In this document: piece by piece, positions 45,160 to 53,273 of the stretch | How the letters are laid out: the number at the start of each line of letters is the position of its first letter | How positions within the stretch are numbered: the stretch's first letter is position 1 | Assembly (NCBI RefSeq): GCF_006519715.1 | Contig: NZ_VIDT01000001.1 | Span: 1-56,899 of the forward strand | Reading direction: 5' to 3' | Length of the DNA stretch: 56,899 bases | Source of the DNA: Ideonella azotifigens | GTDB lineage: Bacteria; Pseudomonadota; Gammaproteobacteria; Burkholderiales; Burkholderiaceae_C | Position numbers and translations under genes: made by a program | The notes under the pieces: model-generated | The model's database searches: none | What the model was told of the DNA's origin: nothing | The model's input: the letters and a program-made list of their open reading frames with translations, nothing else

Positions 45160-45438
45160 ATGCGCTCAACACAGCAGTTCAGCATCACGCTGCCCAACGA
45201 GATGGCCGACGCCGTGCGCGCCAAGGTGGCCTCGGGCGAGTACGCCACGGAGAGCGAAGTGATCCGCGACGGTCTGCGTACCCTGCTCGCGCGAGATCGG
45301 GCGGTCGAGGACTGGTTGCGCAAGGATGTCGCCACCGCCTACGACGCACTGAAGGCCGACTCGTCACGTGCGGTCGGGGTCAACGCCGTCAAGGCGCGAC
45401 TGGCAGCGGCGCACAAGAAGGTATCGGCGAAGGCCTGA
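45160..45438 (+). CDS. parD: ParD-family antitoxin
   Basis: 92 residues. The ribbon-helix-helix reads STQQFSITLPNEMADAVRAK, then SGEYATESEVIRDGLRTLLA, followed by the toxin-binding tail AVEDWLRKDVATAYDALKAD. It neutralises ParE and represses the operon at the palindrome upstream. Confidence 0.92.
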   Translation: MRSTQQFSITLPNEMADAVRAKVASGEYATESEVIRDGLRTLLARDRAVEDWLRKDVATAYDALKADSSRAVGVNAVKARLAAAHKKVSAKA

Positions 45439-45446
45439 GGCCGCAT

Positions 45447-45758
45447 TTGGTCGTCTTCGCCCCCGAGGCGAGCGACCAGCTCGAAGCGCTGTTCCTGTAC
45501 ATCGCGGAACACGCCTCGCCGACCACAGCACAGCGCTACACGGATGCGGTCGTCTCGACCTGCGAAGGGCTCGCGGTGTTCCCTCAACGCGGTGTGTCAC
45601 GCGAGGACATCCGCACAGGCCTGCGGCTCACGCATCACAGGGGGCGCACCGTGATCGCCTACACCGTCGACGATGAAGCCAGGACCGTGTCCATCGTCGG
45701 CTTGTTCCATGGCAGACAGGACCACGAAGGCGCTTTGACGGAGCGTTGGGACGATTGA
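45447..45758 (+). CDS. parE: ParE-family toxin
   Basis: 103 residues from a TTG at 45447, with TGAGG upstream; no ATG is available in the frame, so the unusual start limits toxin synthesis. Family marks: FAPEASDQLEALFLYIAEHA, RYTDAVVSTCEGLAVFPQRG, GLRLTHHRGRTVIAYTVDDE and VSIVGLFHGRQDHE. ParE toxins poison gyrase. The gene starts eight bases after parD. Confidence 0.9.
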   Translation: MVVFAPEASDQLEALFLYIAEHASPTTAQRYTDAVVSTCEGLAVFPQRGVSREDIRTGLRLTHHRGRTVIAYTVDDEARTVSIVGLFHGRQDHEGALTERWDD

Positions 45759-45796
45759 ATCGGAGCGCCGTGACTGCAACTGAGACGGTGCCGCCG

Positions 45797-46150
45797 TCAG
45801 CTACTGGCCGGCCACTGCAGGCCCCAGCGGTCGATCACGGCACGCAAGCGCCGATCACCATCGGGCACCAGCGTGTGCAGATCCGCGCGCGCCCACCGCA
45901 GTGCGTCCAGGCAGATCAGCATGTCGTCGCTGATGGCAACGTCGACAGCGCGCAGTTCGAACAGATCGAACTTGAAGGCCTCGCCGTTGTAGGCGGCGGC
46001 CAGGAAGCGTGCGATGCGCGGGATCTGGCCAGAGTCGCGTTCCTCGGCCAGCTTGAGCAGCCGTGCGAATGCGAGCGCGGCTGCTTGGGTGGCCAGGTGC
46101 GATCGGGACTCGCACAGCACGATCTCGGCAAAAATGGCATCGGGGTTCAT
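45797..46150 (-). CDS. DUF7673-like protein
   Basis: 117 residues from ATG 46150. Core: ALAFARLLKLAEERDSGQIP, RIARFLAAAYNGEAFKFDLF and DMLICLDALRWARADLHTLV. The block around FLAAAYNGEAF is conserved in a family of small ICE and plasmid proteins of unknown function. It is the last gene of the minus-strand block. It converges on parE. Confidence 0.72.
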   Translation of the reverse strand: MNPDAIFAEIVLCESRSHLATQAAALAFARLLKLAEERDSGQIPRIARFLAAAYNGEAFKFDLFELRAVDVAISDDMLICLDALRWARADLHTLVPDGDRRLRAVIDRWGLQWPASS

Positions 46151-46258
46151 GCGTGGCTCTTTGGTTTCTGGGAGGACGGCCGGCCCGATGGTCGGGCCCG
46201 CGCGCTGCCAACTGCGCGCCAGATTCGGAGAGAAATCTGGCGCGCGTTGCCGGGTGGT

Positions 46259-47134
46259 TCAGCCCTTGAGCTTGCGCATCTCCTCGGCCAGCATCCACAG
46301 CGCACGGTTGAGGCTCACGCCGCGGTCGATGCTGCCCACCGGCCGGGTCTGCAGGCGGCGCCCTTGGGCGCTGCGGCCGGGCTGCCCGCCGCGGATCACG
46401 TTCTCCTGCACCCGCTGGAACGTGATCCACAGGCTGTGGCCGATGTCCTCGGGCCGGCGCGCTTCAATCAGCTGCTCCGCCGTGACAGGCGCAGGACGCT
46501 GCACACCGGCCTCGTCCGGACCTCGCTCACCGAAACGCAGTGCCAGGGCGGCGTTTGCAAAGGCGATCTGCTCGGGCGGCCGCAGCTGCAGCGCCTTCAT
46601 CGCCTCGGTGTGCTCGGTCACCGCCTCGAACTCGTCGAGCACTCGGAAGGCGCCTTCGATCACTTCGCCCTGGATGTTGCCTTTGTGCGGGATGCGGATG
46701 TCGTCCACCACATCGCCCACGATCAGGCCGTTGCAGCAGACGAAGCGAAACATTCCCGCGAGCATCTGGTACGAGCTGGCGCCATCGTGGCTGTTGATCA
46801 GGATGATCTCGTTGGCCTCGGCGCGGGTGCTGAGTTGACCGCTGCCGTCACGATGGTGGCGCATGCGGATCATGTGCTTGGTGAATTCGCTCTTGCCTTC
46901 GATGCGGCTCTTGCCCTGCGCCACCATGAAGGGCTCGAAGCCCTCTTTGCGCAGGCCGCGCAGCACGTCGATGGTGGGGATGTAGGTGTAGCGCTCGGAG
47001 CGGCTGCCATGCTTGCCCTGGGCGAAGATGGACGGCGCTGCGGCGCGCATCTGGTCTTCGCTCAGTGCTTGATCGCCATGCATCACGCGGGTGTCGCGGG
47101 CAAAACGGGTGGCCAGTGTCGGGGTCGAGTACAT
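46259..47134 (-). CDS. DUF932 protein
   Basis: 291 residues. LSEDQMRAAAPSIFAQGKHG, YTYIPTIDVLRGLRKEGFEP and GKSEFTKHMIRMRHHRD are characteristic of DUF932, and so is FRFVCCNGLIVGDVVDDIRI. The family is common on plasmids and ICEs near ssb and antirestriction genes; the function is unknown. It lies in the same orientation as ssb, 89 bases downstream. Confidence 0.88.
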   Translation of the reverse strand: MYSTPTLATRFARDTRVMHGDQALSEDQMRAAAPSIFAQGKHGSRSERYTYIPTIDVLRGLRKEGFEPFMVAQGKSRIEGKSEFTKHMIRMRHHRDGSGQLSTRAEANEIILINSHDGASSYQMLAGMFRFVCCNGLIVGDVVDDIRIPHKGNIQGEVIEGAFRVLDEFEAVTEHTEAMKALQLRPPEQIAFANAALALRFGERGPDEAGVQRPAPVTAEQLIEARRPEDIGHSLWITFQRVQENVIRGGQPGRSAQGRRLQTRPVGSIDRGVSLNRALWMLAEEMRKLKG

Positions 47135-47223
47135 GATGATTTCCTTCGATCATTGAGTAAGGCACGAAGGGCGAGCGCGGTGCAGTGGCCTGTGGCCCAA
47201 CCCGCGACCCGCCGGGGAACGTT

Positions 47224-47706
47224 TCAGGCGTCGGCGTGTGCCGGCTGGCGCGCGGTGCGAGGCTTGCGGGGATTACGATTCGAGGCCGCGGTGCTGACAC
47301 GTTCGGCGCTGCGGTTGACGCCTTCGGCATCGGCGCCACCGTTGCGGCGGGCTTCGCTCTCGGCGCGGCTGTCGAGGTAGTCGATGTCCTCGGCCGTGAA
47401 CGCCATGCCGTAGACGGTCTCGCCGTCCTTCTCGAAGTTGTTGTTGCGCAGCCGGCCGACGATGTTGACGTGCGAGCCTTTGCCCAGGTACGCCGCTGCG
47501 TTCTCGGCCTGCTTGCCCCACAGCGTCCACTGGATCGCGGTGGCTTCCTCTTCGCGGGTGCCGGCTGGATCGCGGTTCGCGCGCCGGGTGTTGCTGATCG
47601 CGGTCAGCACCGCCTTGGCAACCTGGCCGTCGCGGCCGTTGACGAATTCGAGTTTGACGGCACCGGCCAGGTGCGCGTGACGCTGGATGACTTGAACGTT
47701 GGCCAT
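47224..47706 (-). CDS. ssb: Single-stranded DNA-binding protein of the ICE
   Basis: 160 residues. OB-fold blocks: NVQVIQRHAHLAGAVKLEFV, AIQWTLWGKQAENAAAYLGK, GSHVNIVGRLRNNNFEKDGE and YGMAFTAEDIDYLDS. The C-terminus is basic (NRNPRKPRTARQPAHADA) and lacks the acidic DDDIPF tip of chromosomal SSB, so it probably does not recruit the host repair partners. It would coat incoming single-stranded DNA. Confidence 0.9.
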   Translation of the reverse strand: MANVQVIQRHAHLAGAVKLEFVNGRDGQVAKAVLTAISNTRRANRDPAGTREEEATAIQWTLWGKQAENAAAYLGKGSHVNIVGRLRNNNFEKDGETVYGMAFTAEDIDYLDSRAESEARRNGGADAEGVNRSAERVSTAASNRNPRKPRTARQPAHADA

Positions 47707-47797
47707 GAGGGGCTCCTTGCAAGAACGATCAGCCGGACACCGCCCTGGTGTTCCTCAAAACTGATCCTCTCGCTCGGACTTCCTCGCTCCCGCCCAC

Positions 47798-47815
47798 GGG
47801 CGGGCGGGGGGTGGG
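47798..47815 (+). repeat. Canonical G-quadruplex motif
   Basis: Four G-tracts with one-base loops (GGG-C-GGG-C-GGGGGG-T-GGG), 90 bases upstream of the ssb start and on the strand opposite to it. Confidence 0.6.
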
Positions 47816-47820
47816 CATGG

Positions 47821-47842
47821 CCCCTTCCCTCACGGGAAGGGG
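47821..47842. repeat. 9-bp perfect hairpin
   Basis: CCCCTTCCC (47821-47829), loop TCAC, GGGAAGGGG (47834-47842). It lies directly beside the G-quadruplex motif. No T-run follows on either strand, so it is not a classic terminator. Confidence 0.6.
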
Positions 47843-48367
47843 TGGGGGATGGGTGGTGTGACCCGCAGCCGAAGCAGTGCGCCGGTTTCCCGGCCCACCG
47901 CTTGAAGATCCCCCCACAAGTCCCCCTCGCAATTCGATGGGGGCGCAGTTGGGGGGAGCGCGGTGGGACGACTGGCGCACGGGCTGCCCTCCCCTGTATC
48001 TCCACGGGAGGCGCAGCGTCGCGGCCGATGTGCCAGCTTGTCTGGCGCGGCGGTTGCAGCGAAGGCGCCCGAACGCCCACGAGCAGCGGCGCCTCTGCGG
48101 CCGACGTGCCACCAAGCGCAGCGACTGGCGCGGCGGTCGAGCCGCTGCGAACACTTCTTTGCACCCGATCTTCAGCGGCCCGGCTTCGGGCATGGCGGGT
48201 GACCGGGGTGGCGATCTGGCTGGCGCCGCATAGAGTGGAGCGCAGCGCAGCGAACTGCAAGCCGGTCAGTTCGCCAAGCAGGCCTCGTTCACGCGCAGCG
48301 TGAAGGAAACAAGGCCCGCGCGCCCCGGACACGGGAAAGGGCCGCCGTCGCCGTTCCCACCGGCCCA

Positions 48368-48486
48368 GCCGGCCTGACCGTGTTGCGTGAGAGATGGCAG
48401 CCCGTCAGGGGCGAGACGCTGAGCCCTTAACAGCGGCTCGCTGCGCAGCAGCGCAACAGCCCGCCCCCACGCAGCGGGGACACGCC
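48368..48486 (-). ncRNA. Conserved repeat copy A, candidate structured leader
   Basis: About 119 bases that recur at 49314-49429 in the same orientation. Shared blocks in order (plus strand): GCCGGCCT, TGCGTGA, a 20-base block at 48399-48418 that begins AGCCCGTCAGG, ACAGCGGCTCG, and GCGGGGACACGCC. The blocks are separated by variable bases, as in conserved RNA structure. It is upstream of the ssb operon on the minus strand. The setting resembles the radC RNA motif described upstream of DNA-related genes; identity was not tested. Confidence 0.5.
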
Positions 48487-48580
48487 CAGCGAGAGACTGT
48501 TCCCGCCACAGACGGCACGGCAGCCTCAGACGCCAGGCAGACTGCAGGCCAACGAGAGCGGACCAGGTCCGCCCAGGGCT

Positions 48581-49102
48581 TCACAAGAGCCCGCGTTCGG
48601 CAAAGCTCACTGCCGCCGCGCCTGCCACCACCAGGTGATCCAGCACCCGCACGTCCACCAGCGCCAGCGCAGCCTTCAACCCGCTGGTAACGGCTTCATC
48701 TGCACGACTGGGCTCCGCAAGCCCCGACGGATGGTTGTGCGCCAGGATCACCGCTGCCGCGTTCAGCGCCAGCGCTTCCTTGACCACCTCCCGGGGATAG
48801 ACCGACGTCTGGCTGACCGTGCCGCGGAACATCTCCTTGCAAGCCAGCACGCGATGCTGGGAGTCCAGGAAGAGGATCGCGAACACCTCGTGTTCCAGCA
48901 GCCCGATCTGCAGCGACAGGTACTCCCTGACTTCCTGCGGCGACGTCAGTTCCGGACCGCGCCGGATCCACTGCGACAGCACTTGCCGCGCCTCGTGCAG
49001 CACTTCTTCGGGCTTGGCCGCGCGGTGGTGGCCATCGGGCTCCTGCACCAGCAGCGCGGTGAACAGGCCGAACTGCGCAGACGATTGAACGGTCGAGGAC
49101 AT
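48581..49102 (-). CDS. radC: RadC-family JAB domain protein
   Basis: 173 residues from ATG 49102. The MPN/JAB metal site is complete: the conserved Glu in [20 protein letters not shown], then [37 protein letters not shown] is typical of RadC. The short form, without the N-terminal helix-hairpin-helix of chromosomal RadC, is the kind carried by ICEs and plasmids. Its activity is unknown. It heads the minus-strand block, with a conserved repeat on each side. Confidence 0.92.
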   Translation of the reverse strand: MSSTVQSSAQFGLFTALLVQEPDGHHRAAKPEEVLHEARQVLSQWIRRGPELTSPQEVREYLSLQIGLLEHEVFAILFLDSQHRVLACKEMFRGTVSQTSVYPREVVKEALALNAAAVILAHNHPSGLAEPSRADEAVTSGLKAALALVDVRVLDHLVVAGAAAVSFAERGLL

Positions 49103-49313
49103 GGCGAGCTCCAGTCTGAGTCGGGCGGGATTGCCCGAGACCGGGACGCATCGACGCAGCGCAGCTGTCAAGGCTCGCCGACGACCGCAGGGCGCAAGCG
49201 CTCGCCACCGCGAGCGCGCAGGCCTTGACCGCGAGAACGTCGGGGCACGATGGGTCGACACGGCAACCCCCCCTCCGCACGCCACCAACACCAGCGGAAG
49301 GACCGCCGGCAAT

Positions 49314-49429
49314 GCCGGCCTCGCCGAACTGCGTGAGGGATCAAAGCCCGTCAGGGGCGAGACGTTGGCCGCAGGACAGCGGCTCGACGCCCAGCGCGCG
49401 AGCCCGGCCCAGCAAAGCGGGGACACGCC
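49314..49429 (-). ncRNA. Conserved repeat copy B upstream of radC
   Basis: About 116 bases, the second copy of the element at 48368-48486. The blocks GCCGGCCT, TGCGTGA, the 20-base block at 49345-49364, ACAGCGGCTCG and GCGGGGACACGCC are identical or nearly so. It lies about 210 bases upstream of the radC start, in the position of a leader RNA. Confidence 0.5.
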
Positions 49430-49629
49430 TGCCCCTTGCCCGAAGCTTGCAGCGACCGCCCACCAAGCCTCAAGTCATGCAGTTGCCCCCAAGCGATGGG
49501 GACAACGCTGTGGAGAACCCGTGCGCGGCGTCGCTAAGCCATTGCCATCACTGGGCCGGCGACGGATTGCCTCGAAAGACGGCACTTGTGTAACCGAAGG
49601 GCCGTTCGAGCGGATCTGCAACCGAGTTG
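49430..49629. other. Likely right end of the ICE, no gene
   Basis: About 200 bases between repeat B and the broken beta-lactamase gene. A hairpin-like GTTGCCCC / GGGGACAAC occurs near 49484-49508. I could not find a copy of the sequence next to the integrase, so the exact right junction is unknown. Confidence 0.35.
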
Positions 49630-50010
49630 CAAGCCTGACCAGGGTGCCCCATTGCCCGAGCTCGTCCTGCCGCAGCCGCCGACCATGGACATGGGCGGCC
49701 ACGGCCTCTACTCGACGGTGGGCGAGTACATGAAGTTCATCCGCATGTTGCTCAACGATGGCGCCGGAGCCAACGGACGCGTGTTGAGACCCGAGACCGT
49801 CGCATCGATGACGCGCAGCGGGTTGCCAAGCGGGCTGCGCAGCGGCGGGTGGACGACATCGATCGCTTCCTTGTCGAACGACGGCGAGTATTTCCCCACG
49901 GTGCCGAAGAACTGGGTTACACCTTTCAGATCAACGAGAAAGCGACGCCTTCCGGCCGACCGGCCGGCCGGTTCACTGATGTGGGCAGTTTGCACAACTA
50001 GCTCGCGCGA
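49630..50010 (+). pseudogene. C-terminal fragment of a beta-lactamase-family serine hydrolase
   Basis: The frame reads LPELVLPQPPTMDMGGHGLY, then STVGEYMKFIRMLLNDGAGA, NGRVLRPETVASMTRSGL and LSNDGEYFPTVPKNW. After this a frameshift occurs: GYTFQINEKATPSG is found in another frame, then PAGSLMWA returns in the first. The catalytic N-terminal half (SxxK, YxN) is missing. It is the C-terminal stump of an EstB-like esterase. Confidence 0.8.
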
Positions 50011-50233
50011 TCGCCGGCAACGGGTAACGCGCCGGGAACCAGATTCGAGGCCCTTCACCCCGTCTGGGATTTCGAGCGGCGGGGTAGTAAGACCGGTACG
50101 CGCAATGCGGGACGGGTGCCCGAAGTTTGCCGGGTACCGTACTCCCCCAGCAAACGCCAGCCCCTCGCCGGCCTTCTCGCTGGTGATGAAAGCGCCGCGC
50201 TTCAGTGGTCCACGGCGACAATGGCGTTCGCGG

Positions 50234-51148
50234 TCAGAAGCGGGCACTCTCAGTCGGCCCGCGGTACCTGAGCGCTTCGATGACAAGGGCCAACGCGGGC
50301 GCCATCTGGCGCCGACTCGCGTAATACAGGTGATAGCCCGGAAAGCTAGGCCACCAATCTCTCAGCACTGCCACCAGTGTGCCCTCGGCGATGTGCGGGC
50401 GGACAAGATCGAGCGGCACGTAGGCAAAACCCATCCCATCGACAGCAGCCCGCAGCATCAGAGGCGTGTTGTTGAAAACCGTCTGGCCCTCGACCTTCAC
50501 ATTGACGGACTTCTTTCCCTTCTCGAAATCCCACGCATACAGGTTGCCTCGGGTGGGCAGGCGCAAGTTCACGCACCGGTGGGCGGTCAGGTCCTGCGGC
50601 GTCTTCGGAATCGACTTGCCCTCGATGTATCCGGGCGATCCCACGACCGCCATTCGCATGTCGGGTGCGATGCGAACGGCCACCAAGTCCTTGTCCACCC
50701 GGTCTCCGACACGCACGCCGGCATCAAAACGCTGAGAGGCGATGTCCGTGAATCCATAGTCCACACTGAACTCGATCTGGATGTCGGGATATTGCCGGAG
50801 CAAGGGCAGCAGCCGCGGCCAGAGCGCTGTTGTGATCGCGTGGTCATGCGCGGTGATGCGCACGGTGCCGGCGGGCCGGTCGCGCATCGCACTGAGTGAA
50901 CCGAGTTCGTCCTCGATTTCCTGCAGCCTTGGTGCTACCGCGCCAAGGAGTCGGGCGCCGGCTTCGGTCGTCGAAACGCTTCTTGTGGTGCGCGTCAGAA
51001 GACGAACCCCGAGCCGCGCTTCCAGAGCCAACATGGCGTGACTCACTCCCGAACGCGACACACCTAGCTGGGCGGCGGCTCGGGTGAAGCTGCGCTCCCG
51101 CGCGACGACAACAAAAGCCTGTAGATCGTTCAGATTTTCTTTGGCCAT
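50234..51148 (-). CDS. LysR-family transcriptional regulator
   Basis: 304 residues from ATG 51148. N-terminal helix-turn-helix: NLNDLQAFVVVARERSFTRA and AAQLGVSRSGVSHAMLALEA. The effector domain has SVDYGFTDIASQRFDAGVR and ends PGYHLYYASRRQMAPALALV, like regulators of the AaeR/DsdC-like CrgA group. It is divergent from the cupin operon at 51278 and probably controls it. The 129-base space between them holds both promoters. Confidence 0.92.
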   Translation of the reverse strand: MAKENLNDLQAFVVVARERSFTRAAAQLGVSRSGVSHAMLALEARLGVRLLTRTTRSVSTTEAGARLLGAVAPRLQEIEDELGSLSAMRDRPAGTVRITAHDHAITTALWPRLLPLLRQYPDIQIEFSVDYGFTDIASQRFDAGVRVGDRVDKDLVAVRIAPDMRMAVVGSPGYIEGKSIPKTPQDLTAHRCVNLRLPTRGNLYAWDFEKGKKSVNVKVEGQTVFNNTPLMLRAAVDGMGFAYVPLDLVRPHIAEGTLVAVLRDWWPSFPGYHLYYASRRQMAPALALVIEALRYRGPTESARF

Positions 51149-51277
51149 TGGTGAGCGGCGTGCACAAGCGTGTTCAGATTCTCCTACCTTCTCAACCAAT
51201 GTGCTCGCAAATAGAGTTCGGCCATTGTCACCGCAACCATCGTGCAGCGGCACCCAACAAAATGAAGGGGCCTTCCA

Positions 51278-51742
51278 ATGAAGCTCATACACCCCGGCAC
51301 GGAGCCATCCGCCAGAGGACCCGCTGATTTTTTCACCGGCGAGGTCCGCATCGACATGCTGAACAGTCCGCCTGCGCCGGCACGGGCATCGTGTGCGAGC
51401 GTAACCTTCGAACCGGGCGCGCGTTCGGCCTGGCACACGCATCCCTTGGGACAGACCTTGATCGTCACGGCGGGCTGCGGCTGGACCCAGTGCGAAGGAG
51501 AGCCAATCGTCGAAATCCGTGCGGGCGACGTCATCTGGTGCCCGCCGGGTCACAAGCACTGGCATGGCGCGACCGCGACCACGGCCATGACACACATCGC
51601 CGTGACCGAGGCGTTCGACGGAAAGAACGTCGAGTGGTTGGAGCACGTGACCGAGCCGAGTATTTGGAAGGGCCATCGAGCAGCACGGCAGCGCACGGTT
51701 GACCTGCTCTCCACACCCTATCCCACCAGGAGTTCGAGATGA
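51278..51742 (+). CDS. Cupin-domain protein (cytoplasmic)
   Basis: 154 residues. Cupin motif 1 reads [20 protein letters not shown] and motif 2 reads [20 protein letters not shown], so the metal ligands are in place. These small cupins occur with carboxymuconolactone-decarboxylase proteins in LysR-controlled operons. No signal peptide is present. The stop overlaps the next gene by four bases. Confidence 0.9.
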   Translation: MKLIHPGTEPSARGPADFFTGEVRIDMLNSPPAPARASCASVTFEPGARSAWHTHPLGQTLIVTAGCGWTQCEGEPIVEIRAGDVIWCPPGHKHWHGATATTAMTHIAVTEAFDGKNVEWLEHVTEPSIWKGHRAARQRTVDLLSTPYPTRSSR

Positions 51743-52236
51743 ATGTACGTACGACCGGAATCACAGGCTGCCTCGCGGTGATGCATGCGTGTCTCGCCGG
51801 CGCCGTTGAGCCATCCCCAACGAGTGCCGCTGCACAACAACAGATCACTCGAGCTGGGTCTCAACCATCCGCGACTGGGCCCGAGGCCTTCTTCACGGGG
51901 CGAGTACGAGTCGATCCGATCTGGCCAGCGAGCAGCGACATCAACGCCTCGGGAGCCTACGTGACCTTCGAGCCGGGTGCGCGCTCAGCTTGGCATTCCC
52001 ATCCGAAGGGTCAGCAACTGGTTGTGCTTTCCGGATTTGGTCGAACTCAGGAATTGGGCAAGCCCGTGCAGGAACTCCGTCCCGGCGATGTCGTGTGGTG
52101 TCCGCCCGGCGTCAAGCACTGGCACGGCGCTTCGCCCACGACGGCGATGACGCACATCGCGGTCACGGGGACTGCCAATGGCAAAAATGTCGAATGGATG
52201 GAGAAGGTCAGTGATGAGCAGTACACGGCACGCTGA
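51739..52236 (+). CDS. Cupin-domain protein with signal peptide
   Basis: 165 residues. The core is a close relative of the preceding cupin: [32 protein letters not shown] and [20 protein letters not shown]. The extra N-terminus [20 protein letters not shown] looks like a signal peptide, so this copy may act outside the cytoplasm. The pair is a tandem duplication with different locations. It overlaps the next gene by 23 bases. Confidence 0.88.
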   Translation: MNVRTTGITGCLAVMHACLAGAVEPSPTSAAAQQQITRAGSQPSATGPEAFFTGRVRVDPIWPASSDINASGAYVTFEPGARSAWHSHPKGQQLVVLSGFGRTQELGKPVQELRPGDVVWCPPGVKHWHGASPTTAMTHIAVTGTANGKNVEWMEKVSDEQYTAR

Positions 52237-52996
52237 TCGATTTGGGCGATGCGCCGCCGGCTTAACGCTGGGCTTCGCGGCCGCGTTCTGCCAGGCAGCC
52301 GCACCGGCGCAGGAGTCACAAGCCATGTCCAATACCCAGCCCGCCTCACAAACGCTGTCGATTCGACAGCAAGCCATCATTCCGATTGCTGCGTTCGGCG
52401 CCGCCGGCGACATGCCCCGTTTGGTCGTCGCGCTGAATCAGGGCCTCGACGCGGGCATGACTGTGAATGACGCCAAGGAAGTGTTGATTCAGCTCTACGC
52501 GTACGCCGGCTTTCCGCGCAGCTTGAATGCCCTGGGCGAGTTGATGAAGGTCGTAGACGCCCGCAAGCAGCGCGGCCTCCAGGACGCGCAGGGCCGCACG
52601 CCGAGTCGCGCAATTGCACAGGGCGATGCGTTGCTGGCGGCCGGAACAGCAAATCAAACCAAGCTCGCTGGCGGCCCCGTGAAGGGTCCGCTGTTCGAGT
52701 TCGTGCCTGCGGCCGATGAGTACCTCAAGACGCATCTGTTCGGCGACATCTTCGAGCGTGACAACCTGGACTGGCAAACTCGCGAACTCGCTACAGTCAG
52801 CATGCTGTCGGCATTGCAAGGCACCGAATCTCAGCTGCGGTCGCACATAAGTTTTAGCATGAACATCGGAGTCACTGCCGCTCAGCTCGGCCGGTTGGTC
52901 GAGGTTCTGGCAGATCGCGTAGGCATCGAAGCCGCAAGCCGGGCACGGGCTTCGCTCGCCGCTCAACGGGCATCGCAACCGATGCCGCCAGTGTAG
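52214..52996 (+). CDS. Carboxymuconolactone decarboxylase-family protein, exported
   Basis: 260 residues from ATG 52214, with GGAGAAGG upstream. The N-terminus [20 protein letters not shown] is a likely signal peptide. Two CMD domains follow: one with [20 protein letters not shown] and another with [20 protein letters not shown] and [20 protein letters not shown]. The usual CxxC-H active site of AhpD-like members is absent, so it is not a peroxidase. It is co-operonic with the cupins. Confidence 0.87.
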   Translation: MSSTRHADRFGRCAAGLTLGFAAAFCQAAAPAQESQAMSNTQPASQTLSIRQQAIIPIAAFGAAGDMPRLVVALNQGLDAGMTVNDAKEVLIQLYAYAGFPRSLNALGELMKVVDARKQRGLQDAQGRTPSRAIAQGDALLAAGTANQTKLAGGPVKGPLFEFVPAADEYLKTHLFGDIFERDNLDWQTRELATVSMLSALQGTESQLRSHISFSMNIGVTAAQLGRLVEVLADRVGIEAASRARASLAAQRASQPMPPV

Positions 52997-53046
52997 TGCT
53001 TTGTTCTTGGGTGAACTTAACTGTGTTGGCGCCGACTGGAAACTGA

Positions 53047-53250
53047 GCAGCGCTTTCAGGCCATGGATTGGCCTTCCTGCCGGAAGACATGGTCCTGCCC
53101 CATGTCGAGGCCGGACGTCTCAAGAAGGTGATGCCCGAATGGTGTCCGCGCTTCCCCGGCCTGCATGCCTATTACACCAGTCGGCGGCATCCGACGCGGG
53201 CATTGGCGACGGTGATCGAAGCGCTGCAGCAGTCCGCCCAAACCGAGTGA
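53047..53250 (+). pseudogene. C-terminal fragment of a LysR regulator
   Basis: About 68 residues: ALSGHGLAFLPEDMVLPHVE, AGRLKKVMPEWCPRFPGLHA and YYTSRRHPTRALATVIEALQ. This is the end of a LysR effector domain, similar to the end of the LysR gene at 50234 but on the other strand. A stop codon at 53044 precedes it in the frame; the DNA-binding part is missing. Confidence 0.8.
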
Positions 53251-53273
53251 AGGCCAGGTCCTGAAGGTACCGG

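Larger units (their letters stand above)
47707..48580. other. Non-coding region between ssb and radC
   Basis: About 870 bases without a convincing gene. It holds a G-rich block, a 9-bp hairpin and copy A of the radC-flanking repeat. The long frames on both strands show no family match. This is probably the leader of the minus-strand ssb operon and may carry single-stranded promoters or structured RNA. Confidence 0.55.

Noticed and set aside
47877-48580. Several overlapping open frames between ssb and radC
   Set aside because: They occur on both strands with no ribosome site or family pattern. The sequence is better explained as a leader with repeats.
49430-50230. A right attachment copy of the 13523-13545 sequence
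   Set aside because: No match to TGGCGGAGGGAG or the TCGAACC part was seen, so no attR was annotated.
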